DNA of 64,000 nucleotides, from contig NZ_OU015321.1 of assembly GCF_907163105.1 (NCBI RefSeq), positions 1,488,001 through 1,552,000 of the forward strand, given 5' to 3'. The translations under genes were made by a program, and so were the position numbers. Origin of the DNA: Cloacibacterium caeni (GTDB lineage Bacteria; Bacteroidota; Bacteroidia; Flavobacteriales; Weeksellaceae). This document shows, in pieces, positions 1 through 7,883 of the stretch. Every line of letters starts with the position of its first letter. Positions within the stretch are counted from its first letter, which is position 1. Under the pieces are notes generated by a model, which saw only the letters and a list, made by a program, of their open reading frames with translations, was not told the origin of the DNA and searched no databases.

Positions 1-2
1 TT

Positions 3-818
3 GCAACAGACGTAGCAGCTAGAGGTTTAGATGTAAATTCTCTTACGCACGTAATTCACTACTCGCTTCCAGATGATCCAGAAGTTTTCGTACACAGAAG
101 TGGTAGAACAGGTAGAGCTGGTAAAGATGGTATTTCTATGTCTTTAATTAAACCTGAAGAATCTAGAAAACTAAAACAAATTAAACTTTCTACAAAAATT
201 GAAATTGTAGAGAAGAAAATCCCAACGGGTGAAGAAATCATCAAAGCTCAAGTAGAAGGTGTTTTTGAAAAACTGTTTACAGAACACGAAGATTTATTTA
301 CTTTTGATGACAGCTTAATCCCTGATTTATCTGCATTCTCTAAAGAAGAATTGGTTCACCAATTATTACAATTACAATTAAGAGACTTAGCACTTTTCTA
401 CAAAGACAAAAAAGACTTGGCAGACCAAAAATTCTCAAACGATAGAGACGATAGAGGTAGCAGAAGAGACCGTGACAGAGATAGAGGAAGAGACAGAGAT
501 AGAGGTGACAGAGGTGATAGACGTTCTGACAGAGATGGTGGAAGAGAAAGAGGAGGAAAACCAAAACGAAGAAACGAAAACATGACCAGATTTTTCTTTA
601 ACCTTGGTAAAAGAGACAATTTAAAGAAAATGGACATGCTAGAAATCATCAATAAAGCTACGGCTAAATCTAAGAAACGTGCAGACATAGGTGATATAGA
701 AATTCTAGAAAAATTCTCATTCTTCGAAGTTGAAAAATCTTTCAAAGATGAAGTTCTAAAAGGTTTACAAACTCAGAAATTCAAAGGAAAAGATATGCGC
801 GCCGAAGTGGCCAACTAA
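3..818 (+). CDS. DEAD-box RNA helicase, C-terminal part (5' end outside window)
   Basis: ATP-dependent RNA helicase of the DEAD-box family, acting on structured RNA or ribosome assembly intermediates. The open frame runs in from the left edge (first full codon at base 3). Visible residues 1-10 are motif V ([10 protein letters not shown]) and residues 31-40 are motif VI ([10 protein letters not shown]), so only the end of helicase domain 2 is present. After it come an acidic/helical segment, an Arg/Asp-rich repetitive linker (about residues 140-190, many RD and DRG steps) and a compact C-terminal domain resembling the DbpA/CsdA RNA-binding fold. The internal ATG at 138 is not the start. The gene ends in a clear terminator. 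DeaD/CsdA-like is the best guess; the missing N-terminus prevents a firmer name. Confidence 0.93.
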   Translation, partial: ATDVAARGLDVNSLTHVIHYSLPDDPEVFVHRSGRTGRAGKDGISMSLIKPEESRKLKQIKLSTKIEIVEKKIPTGEEIIKAQVEGVFEKLFTEHEDLFTFDDSLIPDLSAFSKEELVHQLLQLQLRDLALFYKDKKDLADQKFSNDRDDRGSRRDRDRDRGRDRDRGDRGDRRSDRDGGRERGGKPKRRNENMTRFFFNLGKRDNLKKMDMLEIINKATAKSKKRADIGDIEILEKFSFFEVEKSFKDEVLKGLQTQKFKGKDMRAEVAN

Positions 819-837
819 TTTTTTTCTTACATAACAT

Positions 838-868
838 AAAAACGCTACTTTTTCGGTAGCGTTTTTTT
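838..868 (+). terminator. Rho-independent terminator after the helicase gene
   Basis: Stem ACGCTAC (842-848) pairs with GTAGCGT (856-862) around a 7-nt loop and is followed by a run of T; A-tract on the 5' side. Confidence 0.9.
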
Positions 869-936
869 ATTTTGTGTACATTTGTGAAGAAATAAACTTT
901 TTAAAGTTATGGTAAACATTTATTTTATATGTTAAT

Positions 937-953
937 TTAACATTACCGTAACA
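937..953 (+). promoter_or_regulatory. Direct repeat TAACATTA x2, 11-bp period, upstream of the phosphate cluster
   Basis: TTAACA at 937-942 and GTAACA at 948-953 lie exactly 11 bp apart, within a perfect 8-bp direct repeat TAACATTA (938-945 and 949-956). This is the spacing and core of PhoP/PhoB-type operators in other phyla. A similar array precedes the DUF47 gene. A role in phosphate control is inferred from the downstream genes. Confidence 0.4.
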
Positions 954-1004
954 TTAATTTTCTTTATTATGATTAGCTTCGCACCACTCAAAAAAAGCAT
1001 TCTA

Positions 1005-1727
1005 ATGATACGCAAATTTTGCATTATCTTTATTTTTAGTTTTGCACTTTTCGCAAAATCTCAAACCAATAGTTCAGAACATCTTTCTGGTTTTGCTGTA
1101 GTTTCACTCAATTACAAACATAACCCAAAATGGAATGCTTACTTAGAATTGCAAGAACGTTCAATAGAAGATTTTAGCAAACCCGATTATTACGAAATCA
1201 AAGGAGGAATAGGTTATAATCCCAATAAAAGCAACCAATTTTTCGTAGGTTTAGGAAGATACGCAACCTACAAAGAAAACAGAATTGCCAATGAAGAATT
1301 CAGAATTTGGTTACAACACACTTATTCCATTAATGTAGATAAATTAAAGATTGACAATAGAATACGTCTCGAAAAACGTTTCTTTCATAACGCAATTACA
1401 GACGTAAATACTAATGACGAAAGATACAGATTCAGAACTGCATTAACACTGCCTCTTAACAGTGATAAAATGGCTCCAAAAACCATTTTTGCGAATGCTT
1501 TTGACGAGCTTTTCATTGGTCCAAATGGAGATTTATTTAAGAGAAATAGAATTTTCGGAGGTGTAGGATATGTATTTAATTCAAGCGTTTCTACCAATCT
1601 AGGCTATATGTGGCAAAGAGAACTTAATCCTAACCTTAGAAGCTTACATTTCTTGTATTTAGCATTTAATTTCACCTTAGACAGAGCTAAACTCGGGCAT
1701 CATGAACATTACAACGTAGCAGATTAA
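1005..1727 (+). CDS. DUF2490 family protein, secreted/outer-membrane
   Basis: About 240 residues. I chose the ATG at 1005 because it opens directly on a signal peptide (basic MIRK, hydrophobic core, cut near AKSQ); an upstream in-frame ATG at 969 would add 12 residues in front of it. The rest alternates short amphipathic strands with aromatic residues and ends in a strand-like segment, as in DUF2490 proteins predicted to be small outer-membrane barrels. Function is unknown. It lies directly upstream of DUF47 and PiT genes, so a role in phosphate uptake or its outer-membrane step is plausible. Upstream repeats of TTAACA type suggest joint regulation. Confidence 0.8.
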   Translation: MIRKFCIIFIFSFALFAKSQTNSSEHLSGFAVVSLNYKHNPKWNAYLELQERSIEDFSKPDYYEIKGGIGYNPNKSNQFFVGLGRYATYKENRIANEEFRIWLQHTYSINVDKLKIDNRIRLEKRFFHNAITDVNTNDERYRFRTALTLPLNSDKMAPKTIFANAFDELFIGPNGDLFKRNRIFGGVGYVFNSSVSTNLGYMWQRELNPNLRSLHFLYLAFNFTLDRAKLGHHEHYNVAD

Positions 1728-1761
1728 GTTAATGTTAATAAAACTTAACAAAACTATAACA
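1724..1761 (+). promoter_or_regulatory. TTAA(C/T)A repeat array before the DUF47 gene
   Basis: TTAA steps start at 1724, 1735 and 1745 (TTAACA), followed by ATAACA at 1756, a 10-11 bp period. It overlaps the stop codon of the DUF2490 gene. The repeats match the pair at 937-953 in core and spacing. A Pho-type operator is an inference. Confidence 0.35.
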
Positions 1762-1816
1762 ATCGCACCACATTTTTTTCAGAAATTTGCAACAAATTAT
1801 AATTAAATATAAAACA

Positions 1817-2455
1817 ATGGGAATTGGAAACATTTTCAGAGCATTTCAACCAAAAGACAAAATTTTCTTTGTATTGTTTGAACAAGTAGCAGAAAAATTG
1901 ATAGACATGTCAAAAGAATTTCACGAAGGAATTACAGATTTTGACATCAATGATGATACTTTGTTAAAAAAAATGAGTGATTACGAACATCAAATGGATG
2001 ACCTTACTCACGAAATTTTTGTGCAATTAGGTGAAAACTTCATCACTCCTTTTGACAGAGAAGATATTAATTATCTTGCAGCTGGTTTAGATGACATCGC
2101 AGATTATTTATTTGCTTCAGCTAAATACATCTATTTGTATAAGAGCCCAGAAGTAAAACAATATTCAGAGCTTTCTTTATTGATTTACAAATCTTGTGTA
2201 GAAATTCAAAACGCGATTAAAAACTTAAAAGAGTTTGCAAATCCTAAAGAAGTTAAAGAATCTTGCATCAAAATTAATTCTTACGAAAACATTGCAGATG
2301 ATGTATTGAGCCAAGGAATTGTAGATGTTTTTGAAAGCAATGACCCAATCAAAATCATTAAAGTAAAATCAGTTTTAGAATATCTAGAAATCGTAACTGA
2401 TAAAGCGGAAGACGTAGCCAATACCATTGAAAACATTGTTATTAAATACGCATAA
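1817..2455 (+). CDS. DUF47 family protein (PhoU-like partner of PiT transporter)
   Basis: 212 residues from the ATG at 1817; the frame is open back to a TTG at 1787, but the MGIGNIFRAFQPKDKIFF start is typical of the family. All-helical PhoU-like protein with acidic helices and paired D/E residues (for example YEHQMDDLTHEIF) that in PhoU relatives bind metal clusters. DUF47 proteins are found next to PiT phosphate transporters and are thought to modulate them. The transporter gene starts 34 bp downstream, so the two are almost certainly co-transcribed. Confidence 0.9.
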   Translation: MGIGNIFRAFQPKDKIFFVLFEQVAEKLIDMSKEFHEGITDFDINDDTLLKKMSDYEHQMDDLTHEIFVQLGENFITPFDREDINYLAAGLDDIADYLFASAKYIYLYKSPEVKQYSELSLLIYKSCVEIQNAIKNLKEFANPKEVKESCIKINSYENIADDVLSQGIVDVFESNDPIKIIKVKSVLEYLEIVTDKAEDVANTIENIVIKYA

Positions 2456-2489
2456 ATCTATTTTCATTAACCTTAAAAATTTATAGAGA

Positions 2490-3632
2490 ATGGATTTTCC
2501 CTTACTATTAATCATCATTATTGCACTTGCATTAATTTTTGATTTTATCAACGGTTTCCACGATGCCGCGAATTCTATTGCAACCATAGTTTCTACTAAA
2601 GTACTATCGCCGTTTCAGGCAGTATTATGGGCTGCACTTTGGAATTTTGTTGCTTTTTTCTTTGCAGCATACGTCATCGGAGAATTTAAAATCGGTAATA
2701 CCATCGCCAAAACAGTAAATGAAAATTACATTACCTTAGAAGTAATTTTTTCAGGATTGATTGCGGCTATCGCTTGGAATTTATTAACCTGGTGGTTTGG
2801 TATTCCTTCATCATCATCACACACACTTATCGGTGGTTTCTTAGGAGCTGCTCTTATGCATGCTTTAGTTTTAGACTATAATGCAGTAGCTCTAGCTCAT
2901 CCAGATTTCACCTTAATAGAAAAAATTAAGTACGCATTTAGTGAACTCTTTACCCAAAATGTAGTAAAATATGAAAAGGTAATTCCTATCTTTTTATTCA
3001 TCTTCTTAGCACCAATTATCGGGATGATTGTTTCGGTAATCATTACTTTAATTATTGTGTATTTTTCTAAAAAATCTAATCCACACAAAGCTGATCAACA
3101 ATTTAAAAAATGGCAGTTGTTTTCTTCTGCACTTTTCAGTTTAGGTCACGGATTAAATGATGCGCAAAAAGTAATGGGAATCATAGGTGCTGCTGTTATT
3201 TACTACCACGTAAATATGATTGGTGGTACAGATGTATATGCTACCATGGAAAGTGCTGATCGTTTTAATCACTTCACCACGGATTACATTTGGGTACCAT
3301 TCGTATCATTCTTAGCCATCGGTTTAGGAACAATGAGTGGTGGTTGGAAAATTGTAAAAACCATGGGTACTAGAATTACTAAAGTAACTCCATTAGAAGG
3401 TGTAAGTGCTGAAACAGCTGGTGCAATTACCTTATTCCTTACCGATCACCTTGGTATTCCTGTATCTACTACACACACCATTACAGGTTCTATTATTGGT
3501 GTAGGACTTACCAAAAGAGTTTCTGCAGTAAGATGGGGAGTTACCATCAGTTTACTTTGGGCATGGGTAATTACTATTCCTATCAGTGCAGTTATTGCAG
3601 CATTATGCTATCTTGGTGTAATCGCTTTATAA
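2490..3632 (+). CDS. PiT family inorganic phosphate transporter
   Basis: 380-residue inner-membrane protein taking up phosphate with a coupling cation. Two inverted copies of the PiT signature are visible: GFHDAANSIAT near residue 22, and GHGLNDAQKVMG in the second half, each followed by hydrophobic spans; a P-S-S-S-H-T loop and its mirror VSTTHT are also present. A central hydrophilic loop with KSNPHKADQQFKKW separates the halves. It pairs with the upstream DUF47 gene and is followed by a strong terminator, so the DUF2490-DUF47-PiT unit ends here. Confidence 0.95.
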   Translation: MDFPLLLIIIIALALIFDFINGFHDAANSIATIVSTKVLSPFQAVLWAALWNFVAFFFAAYVIGEFKIGNTIAKTVNENYITLEVIFSGLIAAIAWNLLTWWFGIPSSSSHTLIGGFLGAALMHALVLDYNAVALAHPDFTLIEKIKYAFSELFTQNVVKYEKVIPIFLFIFLAPIIGMIVSVIITLIIVYFSKKSNPHKADQQFKKWQLFSSALFSLGHGLNDAQKVMGIIGAAVIYYHVNMIGGTDVYATMESADRFNHFTTDYIWVPFVSFLAIGLGTMSGGWKIVKTMGTRITKVTPLEGVSAETAGAITLFLTDHLGIPVSTTHTITGSIIGVGLTKRVSAVRWGVTISLLWAWVITIPISAVIAALCYLGVIAL

Positions 3633-3657
3633 AAAAAATATTTTTAAAATAATATTG

Positions 3658-3694
3658 AAACTACTTGTCTTTACAAGTAGTTTTTCTTTTTTTT
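3658..3694 (+). terminator. Terminator after PiT gene
   Basis: CTACTTGT (3661-3668) and ACAAGTAG (3673-3680) form a hairpin with a CTTT loop, extended by AAA/TTT, followed by T-rich sequence. Confidence 0.9.
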
Positions 3695-3709
3695 AAACCT
3701 TAAGAATTG

Positions 3710-3717
3710 TATTTTTG
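3710..3717 (+). promoter_or_regulatory. -7 box TATTTTTG of the prenyl synthase gene
   Basis: Matches the Bacteroidota TAnnTTTG element and ends 15 bp before the ATG. No clear TTG -33 box is seen. Confidence 0.6.
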
Positions 3718-3732
3718 TAAAAATTAACATGT

Positions 3733-4704
3733 ATGGAATTCATAGACAGATATCAAGAAATAGTTGCCAAAGCAATTGAAAAACACTCCTTCAAAAATAA
3801 GCCAACCGAACTTTACGAACCCATGAATTACATCATTTCTCATGGCGGAAAAAGATTAAGACCCATTATGGTTCTTATGGCTAACGAACTTTTTGGTGGA
3901 GACATAGAAAAAGCAATGAAACCAGCTCTTGCCATAGAGTTTTTCCATAATTTCACACTCATTCATGATGATATTATGGATGAAGCACCACTCAGAAGAG
4001 GAAAACCTACCATTCATACTTTACACGGAATCAATATCGGCATACTTTCCGGGGATGCATTGCTGATAAAAGCTTACCAATTTTTTGAAGATTTAGAACC
4101 AGAACTTTTCAAAGAATGTATTAAAATTTTCTCTGAAACAGGTGCTGTTTTATGTGAAGGTCAACAAATGGATGTGAACTTCGAAACCATGGAAAACGTA
4201 ACCTATGATGATTACATAGAAATGATTACCAATAAGACAGGAGTTCTAAGTGCCGCTTCGTTCCAAATTGGAGCACTCATTGCTGGTGCTAAAAAAGAAG
4301 ACGCAGAACTTCTTTATAATTTCGGAAAACACATTGGTATTGCGTTCCAAATTATGGATGATTATTTAGATGTTTTTGGGAATGTAGAACAGTTTGGTAA
4401 AAAACACGCTGGTGATATTTATGAAAACAAAAAAACCGTGCTTTATCTCCTTGCGATGGAACATGCCAATGAAGCAGAGAAAAAAGAACTCGATTTTTGG
4501 TATTCTAAAAAAACTGAAAATGTAGACAAAATCTACAGCGTAGAGAAAATTTTTAGAAGAAATAAAGTAGACGAAAAAGTGCTTAGACTGATTCAAAAAC
4601 ACAACGAAATAGGTCACGATTTCTTAAAAAAAATAGACGCACCAGAAGAAAAGAAAAAACCTTTCATGGAATTGGCTAATTATTTATTAAGAAGAAACTC
4701 TTAA
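3733..4704 (+). CDS. Polyprenyl (GGPP/FPP-type) diphosphate synthase
   Basis: 323 residues, an all-trans prenyl transferase that condenses IPP with allylic diphosphates for quinone and carotenoid precursors. GGKRLRP at 38-44 binds IPP; the first Asp-rich motif DDIMD is at 79-83 with the following RRGKP; the second motif DDYLD is at 209-213. The first motif has no two-residue insertion and has Phe five residues before it, features associated with chain-length control. Product length cannot be decided from sequence alone. It is followed at once by a GSCFA gene (TAA-A-ATG). Confidence 0.93.
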   Translation: MEFIDRYQEIVAKAIEKHSFKNKPTELYEPMNYIISHGGKRLRPIMVLMANELFGGDIEKAMKPALAIEFFHNFTLIHDDIMDEAPLRRGKPTIHTLHGINIGILSGDALLIKAYQFFEDLEPELFKECIKIFSETGAVLCEGQQMDVNFETMENVTYDDYIEMITNKTGVLSAASFQIGALIAGAKKEDAELLYNFGKHIGIAFQIMDDYLDVFGNVEQFGKKHAGDIYENKKTVLYLLAMEHANEAEKKELDFWYSKKTENVDKIYSVEKIFRRNKVDEKVLRLIQKHNEIGHDFLKKIDAPEEKKKPFMELANYLLRRNS

Positions 4705-4705
4705 A

Positions 4706-5656
4706 ATGAAATTCAGAACAGAAGTTAATATTCCTATTTCTGAAAAGAAAATCCTTTTAACCGACAGCATTTTTTCTGTCGGTTCTTGCTTTGCTGCAGA
4801 AATGTCTCAACTGCTCAAAAACGGACAAATACAGACACTTTGCAATCCTTTTGGAACGATTTTTAACCCATTTTCGTTGAATATCGCCATCCAAAATCTA
4901 CACGATTGCAAAAAGTACAAAGAAGAAGATTTAATTCTTTATAATCAAGAGTACATTTCGCTGAACCACCACACTTCTTTCAACAGTTTTTATGCACATA
5001 AAACCCTAGAAAGAATCAATCAAAACATAGAAACAGGAAATCAATTTCTACAAAAAACCAATTGGGTGATTATCACCTACGGAACTTCATTTATCTATGA
5101 ATTCTTGCCTAAAAATCAATTGGTTGCCAATTGTCATAAAATTCCGCAAAAGTTTTTCAACAAAAGACTTTTAACAGATGAAGAATTGAAAAATTCCATC
5201 ACAGAAACCATAGAAAATCTAAAAGATATTTGCGAAAATGACGTTCAGATTCTATTTACGGTTTCACCAGTTCGTCATACCAAAGATGGAATGACCGAAA
5301 ATCAATTGAGTAAATCTAAGCTGATTTGTGCACTTCATGAAACACTTCCCCATTTCGAAAACTGTCATTATTTACCGATTTACGAAATCATGATGGACGA
5401 TTTGCGTGATTACAGGTTTTACAAAGAAGACTTAATTCATCCTAATAATCAAGCGATACAGTATATTTGGGAAAAATTCTGCAATGCTTATTTTTCAGAA
5501 GAAGTAAAAGATTTCATTACTGAAAACTACAAAATAAAAGCAGCTTTAGAACACAGACCGAATGATGAAAAATCTCCAAAATATTTGGAATTTTTAGAAA
5601 AATTGAAAGAAAAAATAGTTTTTCAACAAGCGAAAGTAAAGCATAAGATTTTCTAA
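4706..5656 (+). CDS. GSCFA domain-containing protein
   Basis: 316 residues. The name-giving motif GSCFA lies at residues 26-30 (SVGSCFAAEMS), a GDSL/SGNH-like catalytic Ser block; a later block has D-L-I-H-P-N-N-Q, resembling the C-terminal Asp-x-x-His of SGNH hydrolases. The family is common in Bacteroidota and alphaproteobacteria but has no proven substrate. It starts one base after the stop of the prenyl synthase gene and is presumably translated from the same mRNA. No signal peptide is seen, so the protein is probably cytoplasmic. Confidence 0.9.
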   Translation: MKFRTEVNIPISEKKILLTDSIFSVGSCFAAEMSQLLKNGQIQTLCNPFGTIFNPFSLNIAIQNLHDCKKYKEEDLILYNQEYISLNHHTSFNSFYAHKTLERINQNIETGNQFLQKTNWVIITYGTSFIYEFLPKNQLVANCHKIPQKFFNKRLLTDEELKNSITETIENLKDICENDVQILFTVSPVRHTKDGMTENQLSKSKLICALHETLPHFENCHYLPIYEIMMDDLRDYRFYKEDLIHPNNQAIQYIWEKFCNAYFSEEVKDFITENYKIKAALEHRPNDEKSPKYLEFLEKLKEKIVFQQAKVKHKIF

Positions 5657-5706
5657 AAATTCCAACTTAAATAAAAAAACAACCATCTTTAAAACAAATA
5701 TTTATT

Positions 5707-6405
5707 ATGAAAAATTTAATGACCATCATCGCTTTATTTATTGTTTCGTTTGTGTTTTCTCAAACTAAAAATTTCATAGATCAACCTTATTTAGAAACTT
5801 CTGCAGAAGCGGATACTTTAGTAATTCCTGATAGAATTTATCTTAAAATTACTATTTCTGAAAACGATACTAAAAATAAAAAGTCTGTTGAAGAACTAGA
5901 AAACATCATGGTTCAAAAACTTAAAAATTTAGGAATCGACACCAATAAACAATTGTTAATGAATGACTTAGGAAGCAGTTATAAAAAATATGTTTTGAAA
6001 ACTACTGATGTAATGAAAACCAAATCTTATGATTTATTAGTTTTTGATGGATTAACAGCAGGTAAAGTAATTCAAGAACTTGAAAATGAAGATATTTCTA
6101 ACATACAACTTCTTAAAACTCAACATTCTCAAGAGGAAAAAATTTTAGCTGACCTCAAAAGAAGAGCGATTATTAAAGCAAAGAAAAATGCTAATAATAT
6201 CGCCAATGCAATTGGACAAAAAGTGGGTAATGCCATTTTTATCAAAACTTTAGAAATACCTCAAGCAAATAATCAATTAATGATAAGAGGCATAAATACT
6301 TTAGGCTATAGTAATAAAACACAACAAGAATTTGAACCTGCTGATTTGAATTTCAGAAAAATAGGATTTTCAGCAAGTTTATCTGTAACTTTTAAATTAG
6401 AATAA
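5707..6405 (+). CDS. SIMPL domain (DUF541) secreted protein
   Basis: 232 residues with an N-terminal signal peptide (MKNLMTIIALFIVSFVFSQ). The remainder fits the SIMPL/DUF541 fold: an early strand with L-V-I-P-D-R-I-Y-L-K-I-T, a helix with KKSVEELENIM, a central 'A-K-K-N-A-N-N-I-A-N-A-I-G' helix and a final strand SASLSVTFKLE. Family members are periplasmic proteins linked to stress tolerance without known catalysis. The gene stands alone between the GSCFA gene and a repeat patch. Confidence 0.85.
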   Translation: MKNLMTIIALFIVSFVFSQTKNFIDQPYLETSAEADTLVIPDRIYLKITISENDTKNKKSVEELENIMVQKLKNLGIDTNKQLLMNDLGSSYKKYVLKTTDVMKTKSYDLLVFDGLTAGKVIQELENEDISNIQLLKTQHSQEEKILADLKRRAIIKAKKNANNIANAIGQKVGNAIFIKTLEIPQANNQLMIRGINTLGYSNKTQQEFEPADLNFRKIGFSASLSVTFKLE

Positions 6406-6417
6406 GTAATCAATAGG

Positions 6418-6469
6418 AACGGGCTTTAGCCCGTTTTTAAAATAGCAAATTTCAATTGGCTTTAGCCAA
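6418..6469. repeat. Two GGCTTTAGCC palindromes in tandem
   Basis: AACGGGCTTTAGCCCGTT (6418-6435) is a perfect stem followed by T residues, and TTGGCTTTAGCCAA (6456-6469) repeats the same GGCTTTAGCC core. The first could serve as terminator of the SIMPL gene. The shared core looks like a dispersed palindromic repeat rather than two unrelated terminators. Confidence 0.75.
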
Positions 6470-6479
6470 AACCTAAAAT

Positions 6480-6989
6480 ATGAAAATCAGAAAAATCAAT
6501 ATTGACGATTTAGAAACGCTTAGAAATCTCAGTATTCAAACCTTCAAGGAAACCTTTGAAGAAGTGAATACAGAAGAAGATATGCAAAAATATCTTGATG
6601 AAAATCTGAGCATTGAAAAGCTAAAAACTGAACTCGAAAATGTAAATTCTGAGTTTTATTTCGCTGAAAACAATGATGAAATTTTGGGTTACTTAAAACT
6701 GAATTTCAAAGATGCTCAAACCGAAAAATTAGAAGAAAACCACTTCGAAATTGAAAGAATTTATGTTTTAAAAGCGTTTTTAGGTCAAAAAATCGGACAA
6801 ATTCTCTTTGACAAAGCCATAGAAATCGGAAGAGAAAAGAATTTAGAATATGTTTGGCTTGGTGTTTGGGAAGAAAATCACAGAGCTATAAAATTTTACG
6901 AAAAAAATGGTTTTAAAATCTTCGGAAAACATGATTTCACTCTCGGCGAAGATGTACAGACTGATTTATTGATGAAAATGAAAATATAA
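6480..6989 (+). CDS. GNAT family N-acetyltransferase
   Basis: 169 residues, a single GNAT domain that moves an acetyl group from acetyl-CoA to an amine. The start MKIRKINIDDLETLRNLS is the usual first strand and helix; the acetyl-CoA loop is in IYVLKAFLGQKIGQ (about 98-111, Q-x-x-G-x-x pattern); a late W-E-E-N-H-R-A-I-K-F-Y-E-K-N-G-F block is the classic C-terminal signature. Substrate unknown; the RimI/PaiA-like form is common in flavobacteria. It is bordered by palindromic repeats on both sides. Confidence 0.9.
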   Translation: MKIRKINIDDLETLRNLSIQTFKETFEEVNTEEDMQKYLDENLSIEKLKTELENVNSEFYFAENNDEILGYLKLNFKDAQTEKLEENHFEIERIYVLKAFLGQKIGQILFDKAIEIGREKNLEYVWLGVWEENHRAIKFYEKNGFKIFGKHDFTLGEDVQTDLLMKMKI

Positions 6990-6995
6990 ATGTAA

Positions 6996-7086
6996 TTTTT
7001 GTCATTCTGAATGCAGCATAGCGGAATGAAGAATCTATTGATAACAGATTCTTCACTCCATTGTATTTCGTTCAGAATGACAAAAT
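6996..7086. repeat. 90-bp imperfect palindrome between GNAT and tatD
   Basis: The arms TTTTTGTCATTCTGAATG (from 6996) and the complementary TTCAGAATGACAAAA end pair over most of 40 bp; the inner part GAATGAAGAATCT/AGATTCTTCACTC closes the stem. The element nearly fills the spacer. It is a dispersed intergenic repeat of MITE or REP type; related fragments occur at 23.9-24.06 kb. Confidence 0.8.
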
Positions 7087-7105
7087 ACAAATAAATTTGT
7101 AAATA

Positions 7106-7867
7106 ATGATTGACACACATACACACTTATATTCAGAAGAATTTGATGAAGACAGAACAGAAATGATAAAACGCGCCATTAATAAGGGCGTAACAGAGTT
7201 TTACCTTCCTGCCATTGATTCAGAATCTCATGAAAAAATGCTTCAATTAGAAGCAGAATTTCCCAATCAAATTTTCGCAATGATGGGGCTGCATCCTTGT
7301 TATGTAAAACCAGAAACTTGGGAAAAAGAATTAGAAATTGTAGAAAATTATTTGAACCAGAGAACATTTCCTGCCATTGGTGAAATCGGAATTGATTTGC
7401 ATTGGGATAAAACAACTTTGGATATTCAGGTAAAAGCCTTTGAAAAACAAATTGATTGGGCAATTGAAAGAGATTTGCCGATTGTAATTCACACGCGTGA
7501 AAGTTTTGATGAAACTTTTGAAGTGCTGGAACGCAAAAAGCACCCGAAACTTCGCGGTATTTTCCACTGCTTCTCCGGAAATTTGGAACAGGCAAAACAT
7601 GCCATTGATTTAGGCTTTGTTCTTGGAATTGGTGGAGTAGTCACTTTTAAAAATGGTAAAATAGACCAATTTTTACATGAAATTCCTTTAGAAAAAATTG
7701 TTCTGGAAACAGATTCTCCATACTTGGCACCAGTTCCGCATCGTGGAAAAAGAAATGAAAGTTCTTACCTGGATTTGGTCGTTGGAAAACTCGTCAATAT
7801 TTACAATAAAGATTTTGCAGAAATTGATAGAATTACTACAGAAAATGCAATGAAAATATTTGTGTAA
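7106..7867 (+). CDS. tatD: TatD family metal-dependent hydrolase/DNase
   Basis: 253-residue TIM-barrel hydrolase with two metals; TatD enzymes act as 3'-5' exonucleases in DNA repair or degradation. Visible ligands: DTHTHL at residues 3-8, the Glu of GEIGIDLHWD near 92, His of VIHTRE, His of FHCFSG and Asp of ETDSPYLAP. Length and start fit the family. It is followed after 16 bp by a membrane acyltransferase. Confidence 0.93.
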   Translation: MIDTHTHLYSEEFDEDRTEMIKRAINKGVTEFYLPAIDSESHEKMLQLEAEFPNQIFAMMGLHPCYVKPETWEKELEIVENYLNQRTFPAIGEIGIDLHWDKTTLDIQVKAFEKQIDWAIERDLPIVIHTRESFDETFEVLERKKHPKLRGIFHCFSGNLEQAKHAIDLGFVLGIGGVVTFKNGKIDQFLHEIPLEKIVLETDSPYLAPVPHRGKRNESSYLDLVVGKLVNIYNKDFAEIDRITTENAMKIFV

Positions 7868-7883
7868 AAGTACTATAAATCGT

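Noticed and set aside
340-745. Two minus-strand frames opposite the Arg/Asp-rich helicase tail
   Set aside because: They arise from the repetitive GAR/GAY codons of the helicase linker; composition is Leu/Ser/Cys low-complexity and there is no start signal.
7860-7883. Earlier TTG start for the acyltransferase gene
   Set aside because: It would overlap the end of tatD and add residues not found at the family's conserved MEKRxxWVDxxRG start.
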